DNA of 64,000 nucleotides, taken from the NCBI RefSeq assembly GCF_014851815.1, contig NZ_JACVAJ010000001.1, forward strand, positions 868,001-932,000, read 5' to 3'. The notes under the pieces are model-generated. The model had not been told where the DNA came from. It made no database searches and saw nothing but the letters and a program-made list of their open reading frames with translations. The stretch comes from Pseudoxanthomonas sp. PXM01 (GTDB taxonomy: Bacteria; Pseudomonadota; Gammaproteobacteria; Xanthomonadales; Xanthomonadaceae). Of this stretch, positions 31,951 through 42,800 are shown piece by piece. Position numbers and translations under genes: made by a program. The first letter of the stretch is position 1, and each line of letters starts with the position of its first letter.

Positions 31951-32957
31951 GGCGTGCCACCTGCGGTATCCGCGGCGGGAGCGGACGCAGGTTCCGGCGT
32001 CTGTTCGCCACCGCTCTCAGCGGGGGCCGCCGTGGCGGCATCCGCCTGCGCGGGCGTGGGCGCAGGGATCGGTCGCACGGTCGCGGAAACGGGGTAATAC
32101 CCGTGCAGCGCGTGCCCATAGCTCTTCCCCATGCGCGTCCACACCCAGTGGTCGCCGACGCGCACTTGCTGGCCGTCGAAGCTCTTGCCACCGAATGCGG
32201 TGGACCCGCGCTTCGGGATCATGCGCTCCGCGCGTCCCTCGCTGGAGAAATCGTAGACCACCATGTCCGTCACCTGGACGATGCCGAAATCCAGCATGGC
32301 CGGCAGCGCGCCATCGCCCAGCTGCGTCCACAGCTGCGCGTTCTGCTCCGGTTCGTTGTCCGGGGCGTGTTCGATCGGGAAGCGGTACTTGTAGAGGAAG
32401 GCATCCACCAGCTTGACCTTGGGCTTGCCATTGGAGCGCAGCGTGCGGTTGATGCGCTGCGCGTCCAGCCTCACCGTCAGATTCTCGAACTTGCTGTCCA
32501 TGCTGAGGGTCGGCGTGATCACCAGCACGCCGTCGGCGGGCTCGGCGCTGCAGCCGACCGGCAGCAGCGGGATGACGCCGCCCGGCGTCGTGCACACGGT
32601 GATCCGGGGAGCGGGCGACAGCCCGGCCACGGGAAGCTTGGCCCGCAGTTCCGCTTCCAGACGTGCGTTGGCGGGATAGTCGACCAGCAGGTCGCGGATG
32701 GCGCCGATGCGGCTCTCGCCCTTCTCCACGTTCGACTTGTCGATCGAGTTGCCGATCCACATGCCCAGCAGCCCTCCCACGCCCGCCGAGACGGCCTGGC
32801 CGGTGGCGGGAATCTCATAGTCCAGTTCCTGCTGCGCCAGCACGATCTCGATCTGCAGCGCCGGCGCCAGCGGACCCGGCGGAAGGCCCGCATCTGCGGC
32901 ATGCACGGGAAAACCGACGGCGGCCATGCATGCCACCATCCACATCGATGTCTTCAT
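31947..32957 (-). CDS. Exported protein with glycine-zipper-like segment, unknown function
   Basis: 336 residues from ATG at 32957, preceded by GGGGGAG. Signal peptide MKTSMWMVACMAAVGFPVHA. Early in the mature part, AVSAGVGGLLGMWIGNSIDK is a glycine-zipper-like hydrophobic stretch that could enter the membrane. Two cysteines near 130-150 (ITVCTTPGG, LLPVGCSAEP) may form a disulfide. The C-terminal 40 residues are proline/alanine-rich. I know no named family. It is coupled by a four-base overlap to the lipoprotein gene downstream, making a two-gene envelope operon that ends a short distance before the large outer-membrane gene's terminator. Confidence 0.65.
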   Translation of the reverse strand: MKTSMWMVACMAAVGFPVHAADAGLPPGPLAPALQIEIVLAQQELDYEIPATGQAVSAGVGGLLGMWIGNSIDKSNVEKGESRIGAIRDLLVDYPANARLEAELRAKLPVAGLSPAPRITVCTTPGGVIPLLPVGCSAEPADGVLVITPTLSMDSKFENLTVRLDAQRINRTLRSNGKPKVKLVDAFLYKYRFPIEHAPDNEPEQNAQLWTQLGDGALPAMLDFGIVQVTDMVVYDFSSEGRAERMIPKRGSTAFGGKSFDGQQVRVGDHWVWTRMGKSYGHALHGYYPVSATVRPIPAPTPAQADAATAAPAESGGEQTPEPASAPAADTAGGTP

Positions 32958-33088
32958 TGCTCCCCCTGGAGTCCTTGTCGGATGCCGTTCGAGCCCCGCC
33001 TGTCCTCCCCAGGACCATGGCGTGGCGGCCGTGGCGGAGTGTGCCGCCGTCGGCACGGGCTTGGCAATGGGCCTGCGGCGCCCGCCGG

Positions 33089-33118
33089 AAAAAGAAAAAG
33101 CGGGCCGAAGCCCGCTTT
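33089..33118 (-). terminator. Intrinsic terminator after the outer-membrane barrel gene
   Basis: GCGGGC (33100-33105), loop CGAA, GCCCGC (33110-33115). On the minus strand the stem is followed by CTTTTTCTTTTT. It lies about 40 bp beyond the stop of the barrel gene. The same 28-bp sequence appears after pnp at 47721-47748. Confidence 0.85.
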
Positions 33119-33155
33119 CCCATGTACCGCCCGATGACGTCCGCGGTTCGACCCG

Positions 33156-36100
33156 TCAGTAGGTACCGGTCATGTTGACGAACCAGCCCTTGTGGTCGAA
33201 GTCGAAATCCGTCAGGTCGTCGCTGAAGCGCGTGAAGTTGTAGCCCGCACCGAGGCGGAAGTGCTTGTTGAGGTCGCGGTCGACGCCGGCCAGGAACCCG
33301 TGCCGCGCACCGCCATCCTTGACGTCGAGCCAGCGGTACTCGCCCAGCGCGTGCCACTTGGTGCGCAGTTCGTAACGCGCCTGCACCGCGGCGAAGGTGG
33401 TGGCCGAATCCAACCACACGCCCGTGCCCCGCCCCATGCGCACCTCGCCTTCGCGACGCGACAGCTTGCCCGCGAACTCCCAGTGCTGGTCGTGCTTGTA
33501 CACGCCTTCCAGCGAGACGATCTGCGAACGCTGGTCGTACTCGGCGCCTCCCAGCTGACCCATGCTCGCCAGGTCGTACAGGTAGGTATAGCGGCCGAAT
33601 ACGCCCCAGCGCTGGCTGTTCCACGGGCGGTAGGCGAAGCCCAGGTTGCCTTCGATGAAACGGGCGCCTTCCTGCGGGTTGAGCCGGTCGTCGGTGTCGG
33701 CGTAGTTCAACCGCGCCGCGATGCGCCAGCTGTCGTTGATGCGATGGGTCAGGCGCGTGGTGCTGACCCACTGCTCGCGCTGCTCGGCACCGGTGTCCTC
33801 GCGCCACTCCAGCTTGCTCTGCCAGTCGGTCTCCGGCGAGGTGCGACCGCCGGACACGCTGACCGCGCGACGATCCACCACACCACCGGTCTGTGCGTTC
33901 TCCAGTTCGCCCTCGGACAGGGTGAAGCCGGTGTTCCAGCCGCGCGCCGGATAGAAATCCATGCCGAAGGTATGCGCCAGGCCGGACTCGTTGCGCTCCT
34001 TGAGGAACTGGCTTTCGTTGAACACGTTGACCTGGCTGGACAGGCGCCAGCGCTGGCCCAGCGTCCAGCCGTTCTGCCCTTGCGGGTTGAACAGCGAGTC
34101 GTACCCGGTGGTGTCGGTCGAGTGGGTGTAGCCGCCGTAGAACGTATGCTCCGGCGTGATGCGGTACTCGGCATTGACGGTCGCCGCATTGCCGCGGTCG
34201 CCATCGGTCACTTCCGCGCCCACCGACGAGTTGTCGCCGAACAGATGCTTGGCACCCAGGGTGAAAGCGTCGTTGTCGGCGTAGCGGCCACCGTCGTCGT
34301 CCACGGTCAACTGGGCGACGCCATACACTTCCCAGGCGCTGCCGATGCGGTGCTGGTACTTCAGCGCCGCCAGCGTACCGGCCGCGTCCAGCGTGCCGCT
34401 TTCCTCATCCACGCGGCGTACTTCGAGGCCCAGCGTACCGTCGTCGTTGAGGCGCCATTCCAGCGTGGCCTGCGCCTGTGTCAGCACGTCCGCACCGCGT
34501 TCGGCACGGGTGTAACGGCTGTACAGACGGATGCTCTCGTTGAACTGCCCCAGCACCTCGGCGCCGTACTCGGTCACCGGCAGGCCGTTGTCGTAGCGCG
34601 AGACCGAGTAACCGGCATCGGTGCGACGCCACCAGGTACCGGCGCTCCAGCCCTGCTCGGTCCAGCCCAGCTCCTTGAAGTTGGCGCGCGCTTCCAGCGA
34701 CTTGGCCTCGCCTTCCCGGTTCAGTGCGGTGCCGTTCTGCTGGATGAAGCTCAGGCCGCCGTTGTCGGAGAAGAACGCCGGCAGGCCGAACGATTCGCTC
34801 TTCGCGTATTCGGCCTTCACGAACGTGCCCTTGCCCGCCTGCAGGGTGAGGTCGCCGCCCTTCAGCGTGTAATCCTCGCCCGCGCGGCTCTCATCGATGT
34901 AGGTCGCCCCCACGCCGACATGGTCACCGAACCAGTGCTTGCCGCGCAGGCCCACGGTGAGTTCGTCCGCGTCGAAGCCGGATGGCACCCATTCGTAATC
35001 CACCAGCAGGCGCTGCTCGAAGCCGTCCAGCGGCGTGTCGCGGGTCAGCGTGGGATTGTTGTCGCGGCTGATCTGCGCCAGCGGACGCGTCAACAGGATG
35101 CGGCCCTGCAGTTCGTCGATCTCGTAGTCGGCGCCCCGCTGCAGCACCACGCGGTGCTCGGTGCGGCCGGTGGTGCGGTCGCGCGTTTCCAGCGTCACCA
35201 CGTCCGAGCCGGGCAGCAGGTCGGTGTGGCGCAGGTAGTACAGGCTGCCGCCGGTACCGATGAACTCGTTGTGCCCCGGCGCGCTTTCCGGCTGCGAGCC
35301 GAACACGCGCAGTTCGCTGCCGGCATCGCCCCAGCGGTTGCTGGCGTTGGAGCGCCAGTTGAGCGCCGCACCGTACAGCGAACGCTGGTACTGGGCGAAC
35401 TCGGTGCCGGTGATACCGGTGCTGTAGTTGCCCCACAGCGCCTGGTTCTTGTCCCAGTCCACGCGCAGATAGAAGCGGCCCATCGTGTCGACGTCGCGAT
35501 AGGTATTCGAATCGTCGCCGTAGACCGGGTAGTACAGGTCCGGATCGAGGCGACGGAAGATGTCCTGCGGATCGGCCTTGATGAAGCCGTCGAACAGGCG
35601 CTCAAGGTCGCGCTCGGTGGTGTCGGCCTGTGCGGTGACCAGATACTTGCCGGCGTACTTGGCCTTGCCGTAGAACGCGAGACGACCGTCGCTGATCACA
35701 TCGTCCTGGTAGCGCGCATCGTTCTGGAACGATGCCGACGAGCCGCTGATCCTGTTCTGCGCGATGGTCACGTCCGCCAGGCCGACACCGAAGAAGTAGC
35801 GGCCGGTGACGTCGACATCCAGCGTATGCCCGGGCGACGGCGCCTGTGCATCATTGCCGCGTCCGCCCAGTGCGATGTCGAAACGATGCCGGCCCACCGG
35901 GACCAGGTATTCGGCGACGAACTTGCGCTCCAGGTCGACCGGATAGTCCTGGCCGTTGATGCTCAACGACGCTTCGCCCGGCAGGTTGCGGCCCTGGATG
36001 CGGATGCGCGACCCGTACAGCGGGATGTTCTGCTGGCGCAGCCCGTTCTCCGCGAACACGCTGTCGATCAGGTTCTGGGCCTGCGCCTGCTCGACGCTCA

Positions 36101-36863
36101 GCGCACTGCCCAGCTGGCGCTCGGTCGCATTGCGCACGGCGGTCGCACCGCGTTCGGCTTCTTCCGGCGACACCAGTTGCAGCGTGCGCGGCAGCGTTTC
36201 GTCGACCTGGCCGTTGGCGCCCGTGGCGCGCAGCACGTAGACCAGTTCATCGCCCTTGCGGAAACGATACTTGCCCGGCAGTTCGCCGCTCCATTCGACG
36301 CGGCTCACTGCCGCCACGTCCAGCGGCACGGTGGCGAGCGGTTCGATCAGGTCCGCATCGGTGGCCCGATACAGACTGATCTCCAGGCGCTCGATGAAGG
36401 CCGGGTAGTTGCCACGCACATAGAACTGCACCGGCTTGATGACGTTCGTGCCGTCGAAGGCGGCGAACGACGGTGCGGACACCGACAGTTCCGGCTGGCC
36501 GAGGGTGGGATCCTCGGTCGCCCAGATCACGCCGCCACCGGGCAGGTCGATCGAGAAGTTTCCGGTCGCGACCGCCTTGCCCGGCGATGCCGTCTGCACG
36601 GTCACGCGCCGGTCCGGCTGCAGGGTGGCCGAGGAGGACCGTGCATCGGTCCCCGTGGTGGCCGGATTGTCGTAGCTGCGCGTGCGCACCGTGAAGAACA
36701 GCCCATCTTCACTGGTGCAGCGCTCCCCCTCGCAGCTCACGGTCGCGGTCGCCGCGTCCGCGGGCGCGCTCGTTGCCTCCTGCGCCATCGCGATCGGCGC
36801 GGCGCCGGCCAGCAGGGAGATCAACGTGTAGTCCAACAGCTTCATCTTCATGCGCTTGTCCAT
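33156..36863 (-). CDS. Large outer-membrane beta-barrel protein (TonB-receptor-like) partnered with the giant DUF11 protein
   Basis: 1235 residues from ATG at 36863. Signal peptide ends at AMAQ. Residues 30-330 are a beta-rich periplasmic region with VTVQTASPGKAVATGNFSID and PVQFYVRGNYPAFIERLEIS. From about 360 the sequence becomes a string of alternating strands with aromatic girdles (for example RFYLRVDWDKNQALWGNYST, HWFGDHVGVGATYIDES), ending in FDFDHKGWFVNMTGTY with a terminal tyrosine, as outer-membrane barrels do. A recognisable TonB plug is not clear to me, so export or assembly of the upstream protein is as likely as uptake. It starts 11 bp after the giant gene stop and ends at a strong terminator. 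Confidence 0.8.
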   Translation of the reverse strand: MDKRMKMKLLDYTLISLLAGAAPIAMAQEATSAPADAATATVSCEGERCTSEDGLFFTVRTRSYDNPATTGTDARSSSATLQPDRRVTVQTASPGKAVATGNFSIDLPGGGVIWATEDPTLGQPELSVSAPSFAAFDGTNVIKPVQFYVRGNYPAFIERLEISLYRATDADLIEPLATVPLDVAAVSRVEWSGELPGKYRFRKGDELVYVLRATGANGQVDETLPRTLQLVSPEEAERGATAVRNATERQLGSALSVEQAQAQNLIDSVFAENGLRQQNIPLYGSRIRIQGRNLPGEASLSINGQDYPVDLERKFVAEYLVPVGRHRFDIALGGRGNDAQAPSPGHTLDVDVTGRYFFGVGLADVTIAQNRISGSSASFQNDARYQDDVISDGRLAFYGKAKYAGKYLVTAQADTTERDLERLFDGFIKADPQDIFRRLDPDLYYPVYGDDSNTYRDVDTMGRFYLRVDWDKNQALWGNYSTGITGTEFAQYQRSLYGAALNWRSNASNRWGDAGSELRVFGSQPESAPGHNEFIGTGGSLYYLRHTDLLPGSDVVTLETRDRTTGRTEHRVVLQRGADYEIDELQGRILLTRPLAQISRDNNPTLTRDTPLDGFEQRLLVDYEWVPSGFDADELTVGLRGKHWFGDHVGVGATYIDESRAGEDYTLKGGDLTLQAGKGTFVKAEYAKSESFGLPAFFSDNGGLSFIQQNGTALNREGEAKSLEARANFKELGWTEQGWSAGTWWRRTDAGYSVSRYDNGLPVTEYGAEVLGQFNESIRLYSRYTRAERGADVLTQAQATLEWRLNDDGTLGLEVRRVDEESGTLDAAGTLAALKYQHRIGSAWEVYGVAQLTVDDDGGRYADNDAFTLGAKHLFGDNSSVGAEVTDGDRGNAATVNAEYRITPEHTFYGGYTHSTDTTGYDSLFNPQGQNGWTLGQRWRLSSQVNVFNESQFLKERNESGLAHTFGMDFYPARGWNTGFTLSEGELENAQTGGVVDRRAVSVSGGRTSPETDWQSKLEWREDTGAEQREQWVSTTRLTHRINDSWRIAARLNYADTDDRLNPQEGARFIEGNLGFAYRPWNSQRWGVFGRYTYLYDLASMGQLGGAEYDQRSQIVSLEGVYKHDQHWEFAGKLSRREGEVRMGRGTGVWLDSATTFAAVQARYELRTKWHALGEYRWLDVKDGGARHGFLAGVDRDLNKHFRLGAGYNFTRFSDDLTDFDFDHKGWFVNMTGTY

Positions 36864-36874
36864 GACCCGCCCCC

Positions 36875-39800
36875 TCATTTCCGTGCGCCGTTCGGCGCGA
36901 CCGGGTCGTTTTCGATTTCCACCCGCAACGTGGCGCGGGCCGATGCACCGAGTCGTGCGGCGAGGGCGTCGAACACGGCCTTCGCGCGCTGCATCCCGAG
37001 TGCGGTGTTGTAGGCATGCGAGCCGCGCCGGTCGGCGTGACCCACGATGACGACGTTGCCTCCCCCCTTCTGTTCCAGTGCGGCCGCCATCGCATCCAGC
37101 AGCGGCGCGAACTCCGCCCGGATCGTCGCCTTGTCGGTGTCGAACAGCACCGTGCCGAGCACGGTCGCGTCATCGCGCACGCCGGCCACCAGCGATGCCG
37201 GCTCCTCCGACCGGGCGCGGATGCTGACCACCAGGGACTGCGTGGCGGCGGCGTCGAGCTGCGACAGCAGGGCATCCCTGACCGCATTGGCGCGGTCCAG
37301 CGCCAGGCCTTCGCCCTCGCCATCGGCCTGGATCACCACCTCCCCGCCCTGGTGCTCGCGCACCTTGGCGGCCATGGCGGTGATCAGCGGCTGGTACCGC
37401 GGGGGCAGCGCGGCGCTGCCCGGTGCGAAGTGCACCTCACCCAACTCGAGTTCCAGCTGCTCGCTGCCACCTTCGATCACCTGCTCGGGCAGCACCACAC
37501 CCCAGTCGAAGCGCACCGGCACGCCCGGCGTGACACGGCGCAGCAGCGGGTTGTCGGTGGTCATGCGGGTACCAGCCGGCAGCGTGGACGGATCCACCTT
37601 CAGCACGACGTTGCGTCCCCGTTCCCACGCGCCACCGGACACACCGGCCAGGTGGTAGCGGCCGAACTGGTCGGTCTCGATCAGCAGGCCTTCCACCGTG
37701 GCGATGCGCACGCCCGGAACACCACGCTCCTCGATACCGGCGTTGCCGATGACGTAGTCGACGACGTAACCGCCCTCGCCCTGCGCGACCCGGCGCTCCA
37801 CGGTCGGCATCGCCGCCGTGAGGCCCTTGGCCGCTTCGCCGCTGGTCTCCAGCGAGGTCACGCCGTTGCGGTCCATCCGCAGCGTCACGCCCTGGTCGCT
37901 GGTCAGCACGAAGTCGTCGGTGAACGACAGCTCGCGCAGCGCCTGGCGGATCACCACCTGACGGCCCTGCACCGGATCGGCCTCGGACTGGCGTCCGGCC
38001 ATCGCGCCGACCTCGATGCCGTGCAGCAGCGGCGCGCTGGCATCGGCCTGCGGTTGCGGACCCGTACCGCGGTCCAGCGTCGTCGAGCCGGCGACATAGA
38101 CCTGCGGCGCGAAGCCACCCTGCACGCGGACGCCGCTCAGCGCCGCGCCATCCTGCCAACCGTCACCGTCGCGGTCGTTGAAGACCGTGCCGAACACCAG
38201 GCTGTCCTCGACCATCGCGTCGGCCACCAGCGCCACTTCGGCGGTCGCCACGTTGGACAGCGGCTCACCGGACGACGACACCGCCTGCGCCTGGTTGACC
38301 AGCGTGCCTGCGCGCGCACCGGCACCCACACGCATCATGTACACCAGCCTTGCCGTGCCGCCGACCGGGATGTCCAGGCCTTCGAAACGTACGGGATGCT
38401 GGCCGGACACCGTGGCGGCGTTGTCGCCATCGCTGACCGTCAACGAACCTTCCACGTAGCTGAGACCGGCCGCCGGCGTATCGACGATGCTGCCGCCGAC
38501 CAGCGGACCATCACCCAGGTTCTCCACCGTCACGGTGTAGCGCACCAGATCGCCGGTCTGCACATCGCGCACGCCTGCCGTCTTGGTCACGCGCAGCAGG
38601 GCCTCGCCACTGACCACCACGATGGCATCGGCCGTATCGCAGTTGGTCGGGTTCAACACTTCGCAGAGGGTGTACGGATAGCGATACGTCCCGGGCGGCG
38701 TGCCCGCGGCGATCGTCACCGTGCCGTCCGGATTCATCACCAGTCCCGCGTGCGGCGAACCGCCCGGCACCAGCGTGACCTGGCCGATCTGCGCCGGACC
38801 GCCACCCAGGGTGTCGTTGCCCAACACGCTGGGCGAGGTACCACCACCGCCGCTGCGGATCGGCACGAATGCGTCGTCCTCCGCGTTGATCGTGGTGGCC
38901 ACCACGGTCAGCGAGACCACGGCATCGTCGCAGTTGTCCGGATTCAGCGTTTCGCAGATGCGGTAGCCGATGGTGTACGTGCCCGCGGGCGTTCCCGCCG
39001 GCACGCTCACCACGCCCGATGCCGGATCCAGCGTCGGCACCGGACCCCCAGCGGGGGATGTGGCCGGCGTCGTCACCGTACCGGTGATCGCCGCGGGATC
39101 CACCCGCACGCCGTTGATCACGTCATTGTCGTAAGCGTTGCCCGCCGACGGCATGCCGGTGGCGCCGTTCACGGGAGCCAGGATGTCGTCCACCGCATCG
39201 ATCACCGGCAGGATGGAGGTATCCACCGTGCTGGGCGGGCTGCTGACATCCGGCGGCGACGTGCCACCCGGCGGTGTCGGCGGACGGCCCGTCACCGTTG
39301 CACTGTTGCGGACGTTGCCGGCCAGCACATCGGCAGGCGTCACGCTGTAGTTCGCGTTCGCCACCACCCGTTCACCGGGCAGCAGCTGCCCGGCCGCGGC
39401 CGGCCATGCGTACGTCAGCGGGCCCAGGCCGGCCAGCGCGTCGACCACCGACACATCCGTCAGGGTCACGTTGCCGGTGTTCTCCACCTCGAACTGGTAA
39501 GCGATCGTGCTGCCTGCGCGGTACGGACCGGTCGAGGTCACCGACTTCACCAGCGTGATGGCCGGCAGCTGTTCGGTTGCCGTATCCACCGTGCTCGGCG
39601 GACTGGTCACCGTCGGCGGCGTCGGGCCGCCTGGCGGGGTCGGCGGCTGGCCGGTCACCGTCGCACTGTTGTGCACGTTGCCTGCTGCCACTTCGGCCGC
39701 GGTCACCGTGTGCACGCCGGTGCAGGTCGTGCTCGCGCCCGGTGCCAGCGTCGTCGCGGCACAGGTCGCTGCCGTATCCAGCAGGGCGTCGTTCACCACG

Positions 39801-42800
39801 ATATTGCTCAGCGTCACGTTGCCGCTGTTGGTCACCGCGAACTGGTAGGCAATCACGCTGCCCACACCGTACGGACCGGTCGAAGTCACCGACTTCACCA
39901 GCGTGATGGCCGGCAGCTGTTCGGTCGCCGTATCCACCGTGCTCGGCGGACTGGTCACCGTCGGCGGCGTCGGGCCACCTGGCGGAGTCGGCGGCTGGCC
40001 GGTCACCGTCGCACTGTTGTGCACGTTGCCTGCTGCCACTTCGGCCGCAGTCACCGTGTGCACACCGGTGCAGGTCGTGCTGGCACCCGGTGCCAGCGTC
40101 GTCGCGGCACAGGTCGCTGCCGTATCCAGCAGGGCGTCGTTCACCACGATATTGCTCAGCGTCACGTTGCCGCTGTTGGTCACCGCGAACTGGTAGGCAA
40201 TCACGCTGCCCACACCGTACGGACCGGTCGAAGTCACCGACTTCACCACCGTCATCGCCGGCAGCTGTTCGGTCGCCGTATCCACCGTGCTCGGCGGACT
40301 GGTCACCGTCGGCGGCGTCGGGCCACCTGGCGGAGTCGGCGGCTGGCCGGTCACCGTCGCACTGTTGTGCACGTTGCCCGCCGCCACTTCGGCCGCAGTC
40401 ACCGTGTGCACGCCAGTGCAGGTCGTGCTGGCACCCGGCGCCAGCGTCGTCACCGGACAGGTGGCCGCGGCATCCAGCTGCGCATCGTTCACCACTACGC
40501 CCGTGAGGGTCACGTTGCCCGTGTTGGTCACCGCGAACTGGTAGGCGATCACGCTGCCCACGCCATACGGACCGGTCGAGGTCACCGACTTCACCACCGT
40601 CATCGCCGGCAGCTGTTCGGTCGCCGTATCCACCGTGCTCGGCGGACTGGTCACCGTCGGCGGCGTCGGACCACCCGGCGGGGTCGGCGGCTGGCCGGTC
40701 ACCGTCGCACTGTTGTGCACGTTGCCCGCCGCCACTTCCGCCGCAGTCACGGTGTGCACGCCGGTGCAGGTCGTGCTGGCACCCGGTGCCAGCGTCGTCA
40801 CCGCGCAGGTCGCTGCCGTATCCAGCAGGGCGTCGTTCACCACGATACTGCTCAGCGTCACGTTGCCGCTGTTGGTCACTGCGAACTGGTAGGCGATCAC
40901 GCTGCCCACGCCGTACGGGCCGGTCGAGGTCACCGACTTCACCACCGCAATCGCCGGCAGCTGTTCGGTCGCCGTATCCACCGTGCTCGGCGGACTGGTG
41001 ATGGGAGTAGGCGGCGTGCCACCCGGCGGGGTCGGCGGCTGGCCGGTCACCGTCGCACTGTTGTGCACGTTGCCCGACGCCACTTCGGCCGCAGTCACGG
41101 TGTGCACACCGGTGCAGGTCGTGCCGGCGCCCGGCGCCAGCGTCGTCACCGCGCAGGTCGCTGCCGTATCCAGCAGGGCGTCGTTCACCACGATACTGCT
41201 CAGCGTCACGTTGCCGCTGTTGGTCACTGCGAACTGGTAGGCGATCACGCTGCCCACGCCGTACGGGCCGGTCGAGGTCACCGACTTCACCACCGCAATC
41301 GCCGGCAGCTGTTCGGTCGCCGTATCCACCGTGCTCGGCGGACTGGTGATGGGAGTAGGCGGCGTGCCACCCGGCGGGGTCGGCGGCTGGCCGGTCACCG
41401 TCGCACTGTTGTGCACGTTGCCCGACGCCACTTCGGCCGCAGTCACGGTGTGCACACCGGTGCAGGTCGTGCCGGCGCCCGGCGCCAGCGTCGTCGCGGC
41501 GCACGTCGCTGCCGTATCCAGCAGGGCGTCGTTCACCACGATATTGCTCAGCGTGACGTCACCGGTATTGGTCACCAGGAACTGGTACGCAATCACGCTG
41601 CCCACGCCGTACGGACCGGTCGAAGTCACCGACTTCACCACGGTCATCGCAGGCGCCTGCGCAGTCGCCGTATCCACCGTGCTCGGCGGACTGGTCACCG
41701 TCGGCGGCGTCGGGCCACCCGGCGGGGTCGGCGGCTGGCCGGTCACCGTCGCACTGTTGTGCACGTTGCCCGCCGCCACTTCGGCCGCAGTCACCGTGTG
41801 CACGCCAGTGCAGGTCGTGCTGGCACCCGGCGCCAGCGTCGTCACCGGACAGGTGGCCGCGGCATCCAGCTGCGCATCGTTCACGACGACGCCCGTCAGG
41901 GTCACGTCACCGGTGTTGGTCACTGCGAACTGGTAGGCGATCACGCTGCCCACGCCGTACGGACCGGTCGACGTCACCGACTTGATGAGGCTCAGCGCGG
42001 GGTTCTGCGCAGTCGCCGTATCCACCGTGCTCGGCGGACTGGTCACCGTCGGCGGCGTCGGACCACCTGGCGGGGTCGGCGGCTGGCCGGTCACCGTCGC
42101 ACTGTTGTGCACGTTGCCTGCTGCCACTTCGGCCGCGGTCACGGTGTGCACGCCGGTGCAGGTCGTGCTCGCACCCGGTGCCAGCGTCGTCGCCGCACAG
42201 GTCACTGCCGTATCCAGCAGCGCGTCGTTCACCACGATATTGCTCAGCGTCACGTTGCCGCTGTTGGTCACCGCGAACTGGTAGGCGATCACGCTGCCCA
42301 CGCCGTACGGACCGGTCGAAGTCACCGACTTCACCAGCGTGATGGCCGGCAGCTGTTCGGTTGCCGTATCCACCGTGCTCGGCGGACTGGTGATGGGAGT
42401 AGGCGGCGTGCCACCCGGCGGGGTCGGCGGCTGGCCGGTCACCGTCGCACTGTTGTGCACGTTGCCTGCAGCCACTTCGGCCGCAGTCACGGTGTGCACG
42501 CCGGTGCAGGTGGTGCTCGCACCCGGTGCCAGCGTCGTCGCCGCACAGGTCGCTGCCGTATCCAGCAGCGCATCGTTCACCACGATATTGCTCAGCGTCA
42601 CGTTGCCGCTGTTGGTCACCGCGAACTGGTAGGCGATCACGCTGCCCACGCCGTACGGACCGGTCGAAGTCACCGACTTCACCACTGTGATGGCCGGCAG
42701 CTGTTCGGTCGCCGTATCCACCGTGCTCGGCGGACTGGTCACCGTCGGCAGCGTCGGGCCACCCGGCGGCGTCGGCGGCTGGCCGGTCACCGTCGCACTG

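Noticed and set aside
33192-37013. Very long open frames antisense to real genes (also 51553-54723, 15928-19005, 10225-13044 and 57803-60343).
   Set aside because: High GC content leaves few stop codons opposite real genes. The translations are low-complexity and lack domains, while the other strand holds clear families.
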